Positions 1 through 7,072 of a stretch of 53,228 bases of DNA are shown here, piece by piece. Source of the stretch: an uncultured Agathobaculum sp. (GTDB lineage Bacteria > Bacillota > Clostridia > Oscillospirales > Butyricicoccaceae); NCBI GenBank assembly GCA_944384725.1, contig CALWUJ010000012.1, positions 1 to 53,228 on the forward strand, written 5' to 3'. Under the pieces are notes generated by a model. The model was given only the letters and a program-made list of their open reading frames with translations, ran no database searches and was not told where the DNA came from. The position numbers and the translations under genes were made by a program. Position 1 is the stretch's first letter; every line of letters starts with the position of its first letter.

Positions 1-76
1 GGAAGTTTAGCTCAGCTGGGAGAGCATCTGCCTTACAAGCAGAGGGTCAGCGGTTCGAGCCCGTTAACTTCCACCA
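1..76 (+). tRNA. tRNA-Val (anticodon TAC)
   Basis: The sequence folds as a complete cloverleaf. The acceptor stem pairs GGAAGTT with AACTTCC, the D arm contains GCTCAGCTGGGAGAGC, and the anticodon stem TCTGC/GCAGA encloses the loop CTTACAA with anticodon TAC. The T arm contains GGTTCGAGCCC. The 3' CCA is encoded. A TAC anticodon reads valine GTA/GTG codons. The gene begins at the first base of the window, so its promoter or preceding tRNA genes lie outside. Confidence 0.95.
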
Positions 77-79
77 AAA

Positions 80-113
80 AACGGCATCTGCAAAAGCAGA
101 TGCCGTTTTTTTA
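80..113 (+). terminator. Rho-independent terminator of tRNA-Val
   Basis: A 12-bp perfect stem, AACGGCATCTGC with GCAGATGCCGTT, closes an AAAA loop and is followed by a T run. It starts four bases after the tRNA CCA end, so it ends the tRNA transcript. Confidence 0.93.
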
Positions 114-145
114 TATCTTTATCCATATTATATCTTTATTCATAT
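112..145 (+). repeat. Tandem 17-bp direct repeat (two copies)
   Basis: TATATCTTTATCCATAT (112-128) is followed directly by TATATCTTTATTCATAT (129-145), with one mismatch. It lies in the AT-rich gap between the tRNA terminator and the acetyltransferase promoter. It is most simply a local duplication; an operator role is possible but unsupported. Confidence 0.7.
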
Positions 146-181
146 GCTTAAAGAGTATAAAAATGCATATGGCATAAGTAT

Positions 182-210
182 TTGCTATTTGAGGGGCGAC
201 GGCTTACAAT
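182..210 (+). promoter_or_regulatory. Candidate sigma-A promoter of the acetyltransferase gene
   Basis: TTGCTA (182-187) and TACAAT (205-210) are separated by 17 bp and lie 31 bp upstream of the start codon. The -35 box has two mismatches and the -10 one. Confidence 0.55.
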
Positions 211-240
211 AAAAGAAAAACAAGGAGAAGGAGCGAGCAA

Positions 241-795
241 ATGAATATCGCAGACCGGAAAGAAATTGAAAAAGGCTTGGATGATCCGGAGGCAATGCGG
301 GAAGCATCGCAGCGGGCGCTGCGGCTGACGATGGAGCTGAACAGCAGATATTTTGAACCGGAGGAAGTCCGCCGCCGTTTTTTTGAACTGATTTGCCAGC
401 CGGAGGATGAAACCTTCTGCCTGTTCCCGCCGTTTCACACGGATTACGGCAAGAATATCAAGGTGGGCAAAAATGTGTTTATCAACACCGGCTGCCATTT
501 TCAGGATCAAGGCGGAATCGAGATCGGGGACGGTGCGCTCATCGGGCACAATGTCGTATTGGCGACACTGAACCATGATGAGGACCCGGCGCTGCGGCAT
601 ATCCTGCATCCCGCGCCGATCGTGATCGGGAAGAACGTCTGGATTGGCGCCAATGTCACCATTGTTTCCGGCGTGACCGTAGGAGATGGCGCAATCGTTG
701 CTGCGGGCGCGGTGGTCACAAAGGATGTGCCGCCAAATACCGTGGTGGGCGGCGTACCGGCCAAGGTGATTCGAGAAGTACGTCGGCAGGTATAA
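241..795 (+). CDS. Hexapeptide-repeat sugar O-acetyltransferase (maltose/galactoside acetyltransferase family)
   Basis: This 184-residue cytoplasmic enzyme probably transfers acetyl from acetyl-CoA to a hydroxyl of a sugar. Residues 1-55 form the N-terminal helical maltose-acetyltransferase domain. From about residue 65 there are left-handed beta-helix repeats of the [LIV]-G-x4 type ([38 protein letters not shown]). The family catalytic histidine is in LNHDEDP near residue 119. The C-terminal [10 protein letters not shown] is the usual LacA/Maa end, and length matches the family (180-200 aa). The start follows AAGGAGAAGGAG. The gene is monocistronic between a promoter and a terminator. The sugar acceptor cannot be read from sequence; a role in exporting surplus sugars is only a family-level guess. 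Confidence 0.88.
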   Translation: MNIADRKEIEKGLDDPEAMREASQRALRLTMELNSRYFEPEEVRRRFFELICQPEDETFCLFPPFHTDYGKNIKVGKNVFINTGCHFQDQGGIEIGDGALIGHNVVLATLNHDEDPALRHILHPAPIVIGKNVWIGANVTIVSGVTVGDGAIVAAGAVVTKDVPPNTVVGGVPAKVIREVRRQV

Positions 796-810
796 GCACA
801 CTGGAGCATA

Positions 811-848
811 AATCCCGGACCGTATGGGATACGGTTCGGGATTTTTTT
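811..848 (+). terminator. Rho-independent terminator after the acetyltransferase gene
   Basis: AATCCCGGACCGTA pairs with TACGGTTCGGGATT, apart from one internal G-T pair, and is followed by seven T residues. Confidence 0.9.
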
Positions 849-1005
849 GCGAAACGCCATGCATAGCCAAGGATGAATGCAATATCGTGCGGGCAGGTAT
901 GATTGGAGGAAAATTTGGAAAGGCTGAAAGGGTGACGAAATCATTGCCCGGCTGCGGCTCGGGTAAGGAATAAAAGAGAGAAAGGACAGGAGGAACGTCT
1001 GCACG

Positions 1006-2034
1006 ATGAAAACCATTCCAAAAGTGCTTACGCTTGCGCTGGCAGCCGTGATGTCGGCTTCTGTGCTGACCGGCTGCGGACAGGCTTCGGATAACCGCAC
1101 GATCATTCGAATTGGACATAACCAGTCCACCAATCATCCCACGCATATCGCACTGGTGGCTTTTGAGGAGTTTATCGAAAGCAAGCTGGGCGACCAGTAT
1201 AACGTCGAGGTATTCCCGAGCGAGCTGCTCGGCTCTCAGAATGAAATGGTGCAGCTGACGCAGACCGGTGCGATCAACTTCTGTGTTGCGTCCAATTCGC
1301 TGCTGGAAACCTTCAGCACAAATTATACCCTGTTCAACCTGCCGTACCTGTTCGCGAGCGCCGAGGCGTATCATGCTTCGATGGATGACGAATCCATCAC
1401 CGGCACGATCTTCGAATCCACCAAGGATGCAGGCTTTGAGGCGGTGACATGGCTGGATGCCGGTACCCGCAACTTCTACACAGTCAATACCCCGATCGAA
1501 ATGCCTGCCGACCTCAAGGGTCTCAAAATCCGTGTACAGCAGTCCCCGACCAATGTCCAGATGATGAACCTGCTGGGTGGTTCGGCAACGCCGATGGGTT
1601 TTGGCGACGTATATACCGCGTTACAGTCCAAGATCATCGACGGCGCGGAGAATAACGAGCTGGCGCTGACCGATAACGGACACGGTGACGTGTGCAAGTA
1701 TTATTCCTACGACATGCACCAGATGATTCCGGACATTCTGATCGGCAATATCGCCTTTCTCGACGGACTGAGCGAGGAGGAGCGCGCGATTTTCGAAGAG
1801 GGCTTCGATCTGGTGAACGAAGTGCAGCGCGAGGAATGGACCGACGCAGTTGCCAAAGCCAAGGAGCGCGCGGCGAACGAGCAGGGCGTACAGTTCCTGT
1901 ATCCCGACACCAAGCCCTTTCAACAGGCATGTGCGCCGATGCACGCGGATATGCTCGCCCAGTACCCGGATCTGCAGCCGATCTATGACGCGATTCAGGC
2001 ATATAACGAGCAGTATCCGTCGACCGAGTCCTGA
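1006..2034 (+). CDS. dctP: TRAP transporter substrate-binding lipoprotein, DctP family
   Basis: This is the extracytoplasmic binding component of a tripartite ATP-independent periplasmic (TRAP) transporter for organic acids. Residues 1-24 are a lipoprotein signal peptide ending in the lipobox LTGC, as needed in a Gram-positive cell. The mature protein has DctP-family features: an early substrate-binding region (GHNQSTNHPTHIAL), PSELLGSQNEMVQLTQTG, and the central RTFYTV-like segment (GTRNFYTV) with KGLKIRVQ. Length (342 aa) is typical. The start codon follows GACAGGAGG. The two membrane genes come directly downstream. Neighbouring uronate genes suggest a uronate or related sugar acid, but TRAP binding proteins also take C4-dicarboxylates, so specificity is open. 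I found no convincing promoter, nor the operator of the next locus, in 849-1005. Confidence 0.9.
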   Translation: MKTIPKVLTLALAAVMSASVLTGCGQASDNRTIIRIGHNQSTNHPTHIALVAFEEFIESKLGDQYNVEVFPSELLGSQNEMVQLTQTGAINFCVASNSLLETFSTNYTLFNLPYLFASAEAYHASMDDESITGTIFESTKDAGFEAVTWLDAGTRNFYTVNTPIEMPADLKGLKIRVQQSPTNVQMMNLLGGSATPMGFGDVYTALQSKIIDGAENNELALTDNGHGDVCKYYSYDMHQMIPDILIGNIAFLDGLSEEERAIFEEGFDLVNEVQREEWTDAVAKAKERAANEQGVQFLYPDTKPFQQACAPMHADMLAQYPDLQPIYDAIQAYNEQYPSTES

Positions 2035-2049
2035 GGAGGTGCCTGACAC

Positions 2050-2544
2050 ATGAAATCGTTGAGAAACGTTTTGAACAAGCTGCTGCATGTGCTTGCAGGT
2101 GTGAGCTTCATTGCCATGGTTGCGCTGACCTGCTGGCAGGTATTCACCCGTTATGTATTACAGAACCCCTCCTCGTGGTCGGAGGAATTGGTTTCCTACC
2201 TGTTTGCGTGGGCGAGCCTGCTGGGCGCGTCGCTGGTCACCGGTGAGCGCGGCCATATGAACATCCCGATCCTTGTGGAGAAGCTGAGCCTGCCGATGCA
2301 GAAGGCGTTGGGTATCCTCGGTGAGCTGGTTGCCTTTGCGTTTTCGCTGATTATTTTGGTGTACGGCGGCGTGCAGATCACACAGCTGGCCATGGGTCAG
2401 ATGACCTCGTCGCTGGGCGTCGCGGTGGGCGTGTTCTATGTTGTCATGCCGCTGTGCGGTGTGCTCAACATGATCTATACGGTGCTGAACATCGCGGATA
2501 TCTGCAAGGGCGGCGGCGCGGATGCAGCAAAAGAGGGGGTGTAA
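2050..2544 (+). CDS. dctQ: TRAP transporter small permease, DctQ family
   Basis: This 164-residue integral membrane protein is the four-helix small subunit of the TRAP transporter. Hydrophobic segments lie near residues 14-32, 50-65, 90-108 and 128-148. The family signature is seen in VFTRYVLQNPSSWSEELVSYLFAW, read here as residues 34-58 (FTRYVLQNP then WSEELVSYLFAW). A GAGGAGG ribosome binding site lies upstream, 15 bases after the binding-protein gene. Its stop is three bases before the large permease, so translation is probably coupled. Confidence 0.9.
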   Translation: MKSLRNVLNKLLHVLAGVSFIAMVALTCWQVFTRYVLQNPSSWSEELVSYLFAWASLLGASLVTGERGHMNIPILVEKLSLPMQKALGILGELVAFAFSLIILVYGGVQITQLAMGQMTSSLGVAVGVFYVVMPLCGVLNMIYTVLNIADICKGGGADAAKEGV

Positions 2545-2547
2545 CAG

Positions 2548-3849
2548 ATGGCAATACAATCATTGCTGATTATCATTGCTGTGCTTGCCATTTTGCTGGT
2601 CATCGGCGTGCCGATCTCGTATTCCATCGGTATTTCCTCTCTGATTGCGATTTTGCAGACCGTGCCGCTGGATGTTTCGGTTATTACGGGCGCGCAGCGC
2701 ATCTTTGCCGGCATGAGTAAATTCAGCCTGACTGCGATCCCGTTCTTCATTCTGGCGGGCAACCTGATGAATCAGGGTGGTATTGCAAAGCGTCTGGTTG
2801 ACTTCGTTATGGCGATTTTGGGCAAGCTGCCCGGCGCACTGCTGGTGACCAACATTGGCGCAAACGCGCTGTTCGGTGCGATCTCCGGTTCGGCCTCCGC
2901 TGCGGCTGCGGCAGTCGGCAGCATGGTCGAAAAGGGCGAAGAGGAGCAGGGCTATGACAAGGCGCTGTGCGCAGCCACCAACGGCGCATCCGCTCCGTCC
3001 GGTCTACTGATTCCTCCGTCCAATGCGCTTATCACCTACTCGCTTGCCGCGGGCGGCACTTCGGTTGCGGCGCTGTTCATGGCGGGCTATATCCCCGGCA
3101 TCATCTGGGCGCTGTGCTGCATAATCGTTGCGGTCATCATCGCGCTTAGAAAGGGGTATAAGGGTATCTCCGGAAAGTTTGACTGGAAAAACCTTGGCGT
3201 GTGCACGCTGGGGGCGATCCCGTCCCTGTCTCTGATCGTGGTTGTCATTGGCGGCATCATCGGCGGTATCTTCACCGCGACGGAAGGCTCAGCCATTGCG
3301 GTTGTATACGCGCTGATCCTTGGCATCTGCTACCGCAATATCTCGCTCCAGTCGTTCTGGAACATCGTGGTAGAGAGCGCCAAGATGAGCGGCATGGTCG
3401 TATTCCTGATTGGTGTATCCAACATCCTCGGTTGGGTGATGGCCTTCACCCAGATCCCGCAGGCGATTTCGGATGCGCTGCTCGGTCTGACCCGGAACCC
3501 GATCATCATTCTGCTGATTATGAATGTTATCCTGCTGATTGCGGGCACATTCATGGACGTTACCCCCGCCATCCTGATTTTTACGCCCTTGTTCCTGCCG
3601 GTCGTCAAGACTTTCGGCATGGACCCGGTGCAGTTCGGACTGATTCTGGTTTACAACCTGTGCATCGGCAACATCACCCCGCCGGTCGGCAACACGTTGT
3701 TTGTTGCCATCAAGGTCGGTCGGTCGAGTCTGTCAAAGGTCATGCCGTATATGCTGTGGTATTATATGGCGATCCTGCTCGGTCTGCTGCTGGTCACCTA
3801 TGTGCCGGTGGTGAGCCTGGGCCTGCCGATGGCAGCCGGACTGCTTTGA
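2548..3849 (+). CDS. dctM: TRAP transporter large permease, DctM family
   Basis: This 433-residue polytopic protein is the sodium- or proton-driven translocation subunit. It has about twelve hydrophobic segments along its whole length, the family glycine/serine-rich stretch (GAISGSASAAAAAVGSM) near residue 115, and GASAPSGLLIPPSNALI near residue 148, the characteristic re-entrant loop of DctM proteins. A second such loop (NLCIGNITPPVGNTLFVA) is near residue 372. Length is typical (about 425-435 aa). GAGGGGGT upstream serves as ribosome binding site. It is the last gene of the TRAP operon; a strong terminator follows 14 bases later. Confidence 0.93.
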   Translation: MAIQSLLIIIAVLAILLVIGVPISYSIGISSLIAILQTVPLDVSVITGAQRIFAGMSKFSLTAIPFFILAGNLMNQGGIAKRLVDFVMAILGKLPGALLVTNIGANALFGAISGSASAAAAAVGSMVEKGEEEQGYDKALCAATNGASAPSGLLIPPSNALITYSLAAGGTSVAALFMAGYIPGIIWALCCIIVAVIIALRKGYKGISGKFDWKNLGVCTLGAIPSLSLIVVVIGGIIGGIFTATEGSAIAVVYALILGICYRNISLQSFWNIVVESAKMSGMVVFLIGVSNILGWVMAFTQIPQAISDALLGLTRNPIIILLIMNVILLIAGTFMDVTPAILIFTPLFLPVVKTFGMDPVQFGLILVYNLCIGNITPPVGNTLFVAIKVGRSSLSKVMPYMLWYYMAILLGLLLVTYVPVVSLGLPMAAGLL

Positions 3850-3863
3850 GGTTGAAGCAGAAA

Positions 3864-3904
3864 AAACGACCTGACAGAGGTTTCACTCTGTCAGGTCGTT
3901 TGGT
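3864..3904. terminator. Bidirectional terminator between dctM and the YesL-like gene
   Basis: AAACGACCTGACAGAG and CTCTGTCAGGTCGTTT form a 16-bp perfect stem with a six-base loop. It has A residues on one side and T residues on the other, so it can end both convergent transcripts. Confidence 0.92.
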
Positions 3905-3905
3905 T

Positions 3906-4646
3906 TTAAGAGTTCCAGATCGCAGCCCACTCGTCTGCATCCTCCAGCAGCGAGGTTTTGGCGTTTTGCAGCGCTTCGGCAACGACATGATCCCGGATAC
4001 CGGCCCATGCAGCAAACGTACAGACCAATCCGAGCAGGGACAGGACGCCAAACAGCAAAAATGGAATGGAGAGCGGGAAGTAGAGCAGTGCATAATACGC
4101 AATCAAACCGCAGACAAGCACTGCAGCTGCCGCGTGCTTGGCGCACATCAGAGACAGGGAAAACGCATTCCGCAGGATATGGCGCAAGGGCAGGTCGGTG
4201 ATGACCAGCAGGGGATAGACGTAAATCCATGCCATGCCGAACAGGAACAGCACAATGACCGTTGCGGGCAGCAGCAGATAGGTGAAAATCGGCGGCAGGA
4301 AAAACAGCACAGCGGTCAGCAGTCCGAGCAGCAGCACCAGAATCAGCAGGCCGATCAATCCCAGCACGGTGGCCTGACGGAATTCGCGCTTGAATACCGA
4401 CCAGAACCGATGTACCAGCATGCGCGGTCGGTCGCGCACCATATCGCACAGCTCGGCAGTGAATGCCGCTGTTGCGGCCGGAATCGTGATGACCGGCAGA
4501 CAGAACACGACATACAGCATATTCAGCAGGATGAGGTTCCAGAATTCGATCCAAATAATTTGGAAAAAGCGCAGAATTCCTTTTTGGAGCGGGCGTGGAC
4601 CCTCTTCTTTGTGCGCGCGGTTGTATAATACGTCAAACAGCTTCAT
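3906..4646 (-). CDS. YesL-like DUF624 membrane protein
   Basis: This 246-residue protein has about five or six transmembrane helices (near residues 28-50, 94-118, 122-145, 168-190 and 195-220). It matches the DUF624/YesL family in length and in its N-terminal segment (KLFDVLYN, then NLILLNMLYVVFCLPVITIPA). The family has no firm biochemical role. In Bacillus subtilis yesL lies in the rhamnogalacturonan utilisation cluster next to sugar ABC transporter genes, which fits this position. Two ATGs compete: the one at 4646 is seven bases from the AGGAG site, while the one at 4652 is only one base away, so I chose 4646. It follows the ATPase gene on the same strand and may be co-transcribed by read-through. 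Confidence 0.85.
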   Translation of the reverse strand: MKLFDVLYNRAHKEEGPRPLQKGILRFFQIIWIEFWNLILLNMLYVVFCLPVITIPAATAAFTAELCDMVRDRPRMLVHRFWSVFKREFRQATVLGLIGLLILVLLLGLLTAVLFFLPPIFTYLLLPATVIVLFLFGMAWIYVYPLLVITDLPLRHILRNAFSLSLMCAKHAAAAVLVCGLIAYYALLYFPLSIPFLLFGVLSLLGLVCTFAAWAGIRDHVVAEALQNAKTSLLEDADEWAAIWNS

Positions 4647-4670
4647 AAACATGCTCCTCTGCTCTGAAAC

Positions 4671-4702
4671 AACAAACCGCAGGCGGTTGCCTGCGGTTTG
4701 TA
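4671..4702 (-). terminator. Hairpin after the ATPase gene (probable weak terminator)
   Basis: ACAAACCGCAGGC pairs with GCCTGCGGTTTGT around a four-base loop, eleven bases after the ATPase stop codon. On the minus strand it is followed by an interrupted T-rich stretch, so termination may be partial, letting some transcription reach the YesL-like gene. Confidence 0.7.
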
Positions 4703-4712
4703 AAACATGCGG

Positions 4713-5825
4713 TTAGTGGCAGATTGCCTGCTCGGTCTGCTTATCGAACAAATGGATCTTGTCCATGTTGATCGCAAACTCCGCGGTTTCCCCGTGCTTT
4801 TGCGCAAACCGCTCGGGAGAACGGCACATCAGGCGGGTGCCCTTGCAATCCATATATACATAGGTTTCCGCACCCATCAGCTCAACCAGATCGACGGTTG
4901 CTGTGATTGCGGCATCTTTGTGTTCTGCGATGTAGTGGGATTCGTTGTGCAAATCCTCCGGACGGATGCCGAATACCAGTTCCTTGCCGACATACGGCCC
5001 GAACAGTTCCTTTCCGCCCTTATCCTTGGGAATAGCAATGCTGTATCCGAGGAAATCCAGATAGAAATCGTCGCCCTTCTGCGAGATGGTGGCGTCGATG
5101 AAGTTCATCTGGGGGGAACCGATGAAGCCCGCAACAAAAATATTGCACGGAAAATCATACAGATACTGCGGCGTATCCACTTGCTGGATAAAGCCGTCTT
5201 TCATAACCACGATGCGGTCGCCCATGGTCATCGCTTCGGTCTGGTCATGCGTTACATATACGAACGTAGTCCCCAGCTTCTGATGCAGTTTGGAAATAAC
5301 GGTACGCATCTGCGTGCGCAGCTTGGCATCCAGATTGGAGAGCGGCTCGTCGAGCAGGAAAACCGAAGGGTTGCGCACCATTGCACGTCCCAGTGCAACG
5401 CGCTGCCGCTGGCCGCCGGACAATGCCTTGGGCTTGCGGTTGAGGTATTCGGTCAGATTCAGTGCTTCCGCCGCAGCGCGCACAGCGCGATCGATCTCGT
5501 CCTTGGGCACTTTGCGCAGGGACAAGCCAAACGCCATGTTGTCGTACACCGTCATGTGCGGATAAAGCGCATAGTTTTGGAATACCATCGCGATATCGCG
5601 ATCCTTCGGGGCAACGTCGTTCATCAGCTTGTCACCGATGTACAGTTCACCTTCCGAAATTTCTTCCAAACCTGCAATCATGCGAAGCGTTGTGGATTTA
5701 CCACAGCCGGACGGGCCGACCAAAATTACAAATTCCTTGTCTTTGATCTCGAGATTGCATTCATGGACGGCGACCACATTGCCGGGATACACCTTTTTAA
5801 TGTCTTTTAAGACAATACCGGCCAT
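4713..5825 (-). CDS. msmX: Sugar ABC transporter ATPase, MsmX/UgpC/MalK family
   Basis: This 370-residue cytoplasmic ATPase would energise one or more sugar ABC importers. It has Walker A (GPSGCGKST, about residue 38), the Q-loop (MVFQNYALYPHM), the signature LSGGQRQRVALGRA, Walker B (VFLLDEPLSNLDAK) and the switch histidine (YVTHDQTEAMTM). A C-terminal TOBE-type domain follows (FVAGFIGSPQMNF, then FGIRPEDLH near residue 290). The ATG at 5825 is preceded by AAAGGAGG at nine bases; an ATG nine codons upstream lacks a site. MsmX-type ATPases serve several transporters in Firmicutes. The binding protein and two permeases at 7073-10155 have no ATPase of their own, and both transcripts carry the same operator-like motif, so they probably work together. 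Confidence 0.95.
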   Translation of the reverse strand: MAGIVLKDIKKVYPGNVVAVHECNLEIKDKEFVILVGPSGCGKSTTLRMIAGLEEISEGELYIGDKLMNDVAPKDRDIAMVFQNYALYPHMTVYDNMAFGLSLRKVPKDEIDRAVRAAAEALNLTEYLNRKPKALSGGQRQRVALGRAMVRNPSVFLLDEPLSNLDAKLRTQMRTVISKLHQKLGTTFVYVTHDQTEAMTMGDRIVVMKDGFIQQVDTPQYLYDFPCNIFVAGFIGSPQMNFIDATISQKGDDFYLDFLGYSIAIPKDKGGKELFGPYVGKELVFGIRPEDLHNESHYIAEHKDAAITATVDLVELMGAETYVYMDCKGTRLMCRSPERFAQKHGETAEFAINMDKIHLFDKQTEQAICH

Positions 5826-5895
5826 AATGAAGAGCCTCCTTTGTTCAGCCAAATAATCAGAATGAACGCGGGAGAAAGAATGAGCACGTTTTCTT

Positions 5896-5913
5896 CAACT
5901 TGTATGTTAGTAT
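5896..5913 (-). promoter_or_regulatory. Candidate GntR/FCD operator at the ATPase promoter
   Basis: On the minus strand this reads ATACTAACATACAAGTTG, identical over 18 bp to the site at 6934-6951 in front of the sugar-binding protein gene. It overlaps the -10 box of the ATPase promoter, a position suited to repression. Confidence 0.75.
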
Positions 5914-5937
5914 ACCATGGCGGTGCGGCGGACTCAA
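5909..5937 (-). promoter_or_regulatory. Sigma-A promoter of the ATPase gene
   Basis: On the minus strand TTGAGT (5937-5932) and TATACT (5914-5909) are separated by 17 bp. The start codon is at 5825, leaving a leader of about 75 bases. Confidence 0.75.
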
Positions 5938-5999
5938 CAGCAAAAAAAGACAAAATATGAAAAAATTTTTTGATCATTTTCCACAAGATAAATCGGTAT

Positions 6000-6018
6000 T
6001 CTAACATACTTGTATTTA
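6000..6018 (+). promoter_or_regulatory. Candidate GntR/FCD operator upstream of the repressor gene
   Basis: TCTAACATACTTGTATTTA shares the core CTAACATAC with the two 18-bp identical sites but differs on one side. It lies just upstream of a TTGACA (6023-6028) that, with TAACAT (6046-6051) at 17 bp, is a possible repressor promoter. This points to autoregulation. Confidence 0.5.
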
Positions 6019-6122
6019 AAATTTGACAGGCAGAATGCATTATGATAACATTTATGTATCATTATGGTAATATTTGTGATAAAAGTGTCATGAATTTTTT
6101 GACATAATAAGGTGGGTAAACG

Positions 6123-6806
6123 ATGGAAAATACAAAAAAACGTCGTGAATTTATAAAAGACAGAATTTATGAGGATGTACGGCACGATATCATTACTTTT
6201 CACTATCAGCCGGGGGAAAAGCTGAGTGAATACAGTCTTGCGGAAAAATTTGGCGTATCGCGCTCTCCGATTCGTTCGGTTCTGCAAAAGCTGGAATCCG
6301 AAAGTCTGGTTGTGATTGATCCCCAGCGCGGAACCTTTGTGACCAAACTGGATTTTGATTATATTCGTGATATCATTTACTTGCGTTGGTGTGTGGAAAG
6401 CACCCTGATGTGCCAGATCGCAGAGCAGCAGCCCGAAGCATTGCTGCTTGCGTTGCGGGAATGTCTGGAAAAGCAGAAAACTTTGCTGACCGGTCATGAC
6501 ATTGACCCGGAGGAATTTACAGCGTTGGACAATGCGTTTCATGAAGCCATCTATACAGGGAACCACCGCGAAAACCTGTGGGATGTGATCCAAGAGGTCA
6601 ACACCAGTTATCTGCGTTTCCGCATGCTGGATTTGGTGCAGGGCAATTCGCATCGTCAGATCTATCAGGATCACTGTAAACTGATGCAGTACATGGAAAA
6701 TAAGGATACTCAGAATCTGCGGGCGCTGCTGCATCAGCATCTGAACGGCAATTTGCAGACCAATGAGGGGATCAAGCGAGAATACAAAGAATATTTTACA
6801 GCCTGA
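6123..6806 (+). CDS. GntR-family transcriptional regulator, FadR/FCD subfamily
   Basis: This 227-residue DNA-binding protein probably represses the surrounding uronate genes. Residues about 12-78 form the winged helix-turn-helix (LAEKFGVSRSPIRSVLQKLE, then GTFVTKLDFDYI). Residues about 90-215 are an all-helical FCD ligand domain. Aspartate and histidines placed like the metal ligands of FCD proteins are seen in LDNAFHEAI, YQDHCKLM and LLHQHLNG. FadR-type regulators of this form (UxuR, ExuR, KdgR-like) often sense uronates or their catabolic intermediates. The gene lies between divergent targets: the ATPase gene to the left and the ABC transporter to the right, each with the same operator-like motif. 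The effector is inferred, not shown. Confidence 0.9.
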   Translation: MENTKKRREFIKDRIYEDVRHDIITFHYQPGEKLSEYSLAEKFGVSRSPIRSVLQKLESESLVVIDPQRGTFVTKLDFDYIRDIIYLRWCVESTLMCQIAEQQPEALLLALRECLEKQKTLLTGHDIDPEEFTALDNAFHEAIYTGNHRENLWDVIQEVNTSYLRFRMLDLVQGNSHRQIYQDHCKLMQYMENKDTQNLRALLHQHLNGNLQTNEGIKREYKEYFTA

Positions 6807-6841
6807 CCTTGATTTTTAATAATAAGGCATTCTATGGCTCG

Positions 6842-6876
6842 AACGGCGCATCTGAACAGATGCGCCGTTTATTTTG
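6842..6876 (+). terminator. Rho-independent terminator of the regulator gene
   Basis: AACGGCGCATCT pairs with AGATGCGCCGTT around a GAAC loop and is followed by TATTTTG. Confidence 0.85.
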
Positions 6877-6928
6877 CACAAAAGAAAATGGAGAATTTAT
6901 GCAAAACATAAAAGATGCACAAAAACTA

Positions 6929-6957
6929 TTGACATACTAACATACAAGTTGTAAAAA
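6929..6957 (+). promoter_or_regulatory. Promoter of the sugar ABC transporter with embedded operator
   Basis: A consensus TTGACA (6929-6934) lies 17 bp from a weak TAAAAA -10 (6952-6957). The spacer is almost entirely the operator-like motif ATACTAACATACAAGTTG (6934-6951), so bound repressor would cover the promoter. A leader of about 110 bases follows before the binding-protein gene at 7073. Confidence 0.75.
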
Positions 6958-7072
6958 TATAGGTGTGAAGAACGCGGAGAAGAATCCTGAACATTGAGCA
7001 CGTTCGGCAACTTTGTACGCATGAAACACATACTGGAAAAGAAAGAAAAAAGAAAAGGAGAAGGAAAATAGT

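Noticed and set aside
112-145. Possible CRISPR-like or attachment-site repeat after tRNA-Val
   Set aside because: There are only two copies with no spacer, no copy of the tRNA 3' end, and no integrase or cas gene nearby.
3201-4628. 475-codon plus-strand frame running from within dctM across the YesL-like gene
   Set aside because: It runs through the bidirectional terminator and is out of frame with dctM and antisense to the membrane protein.
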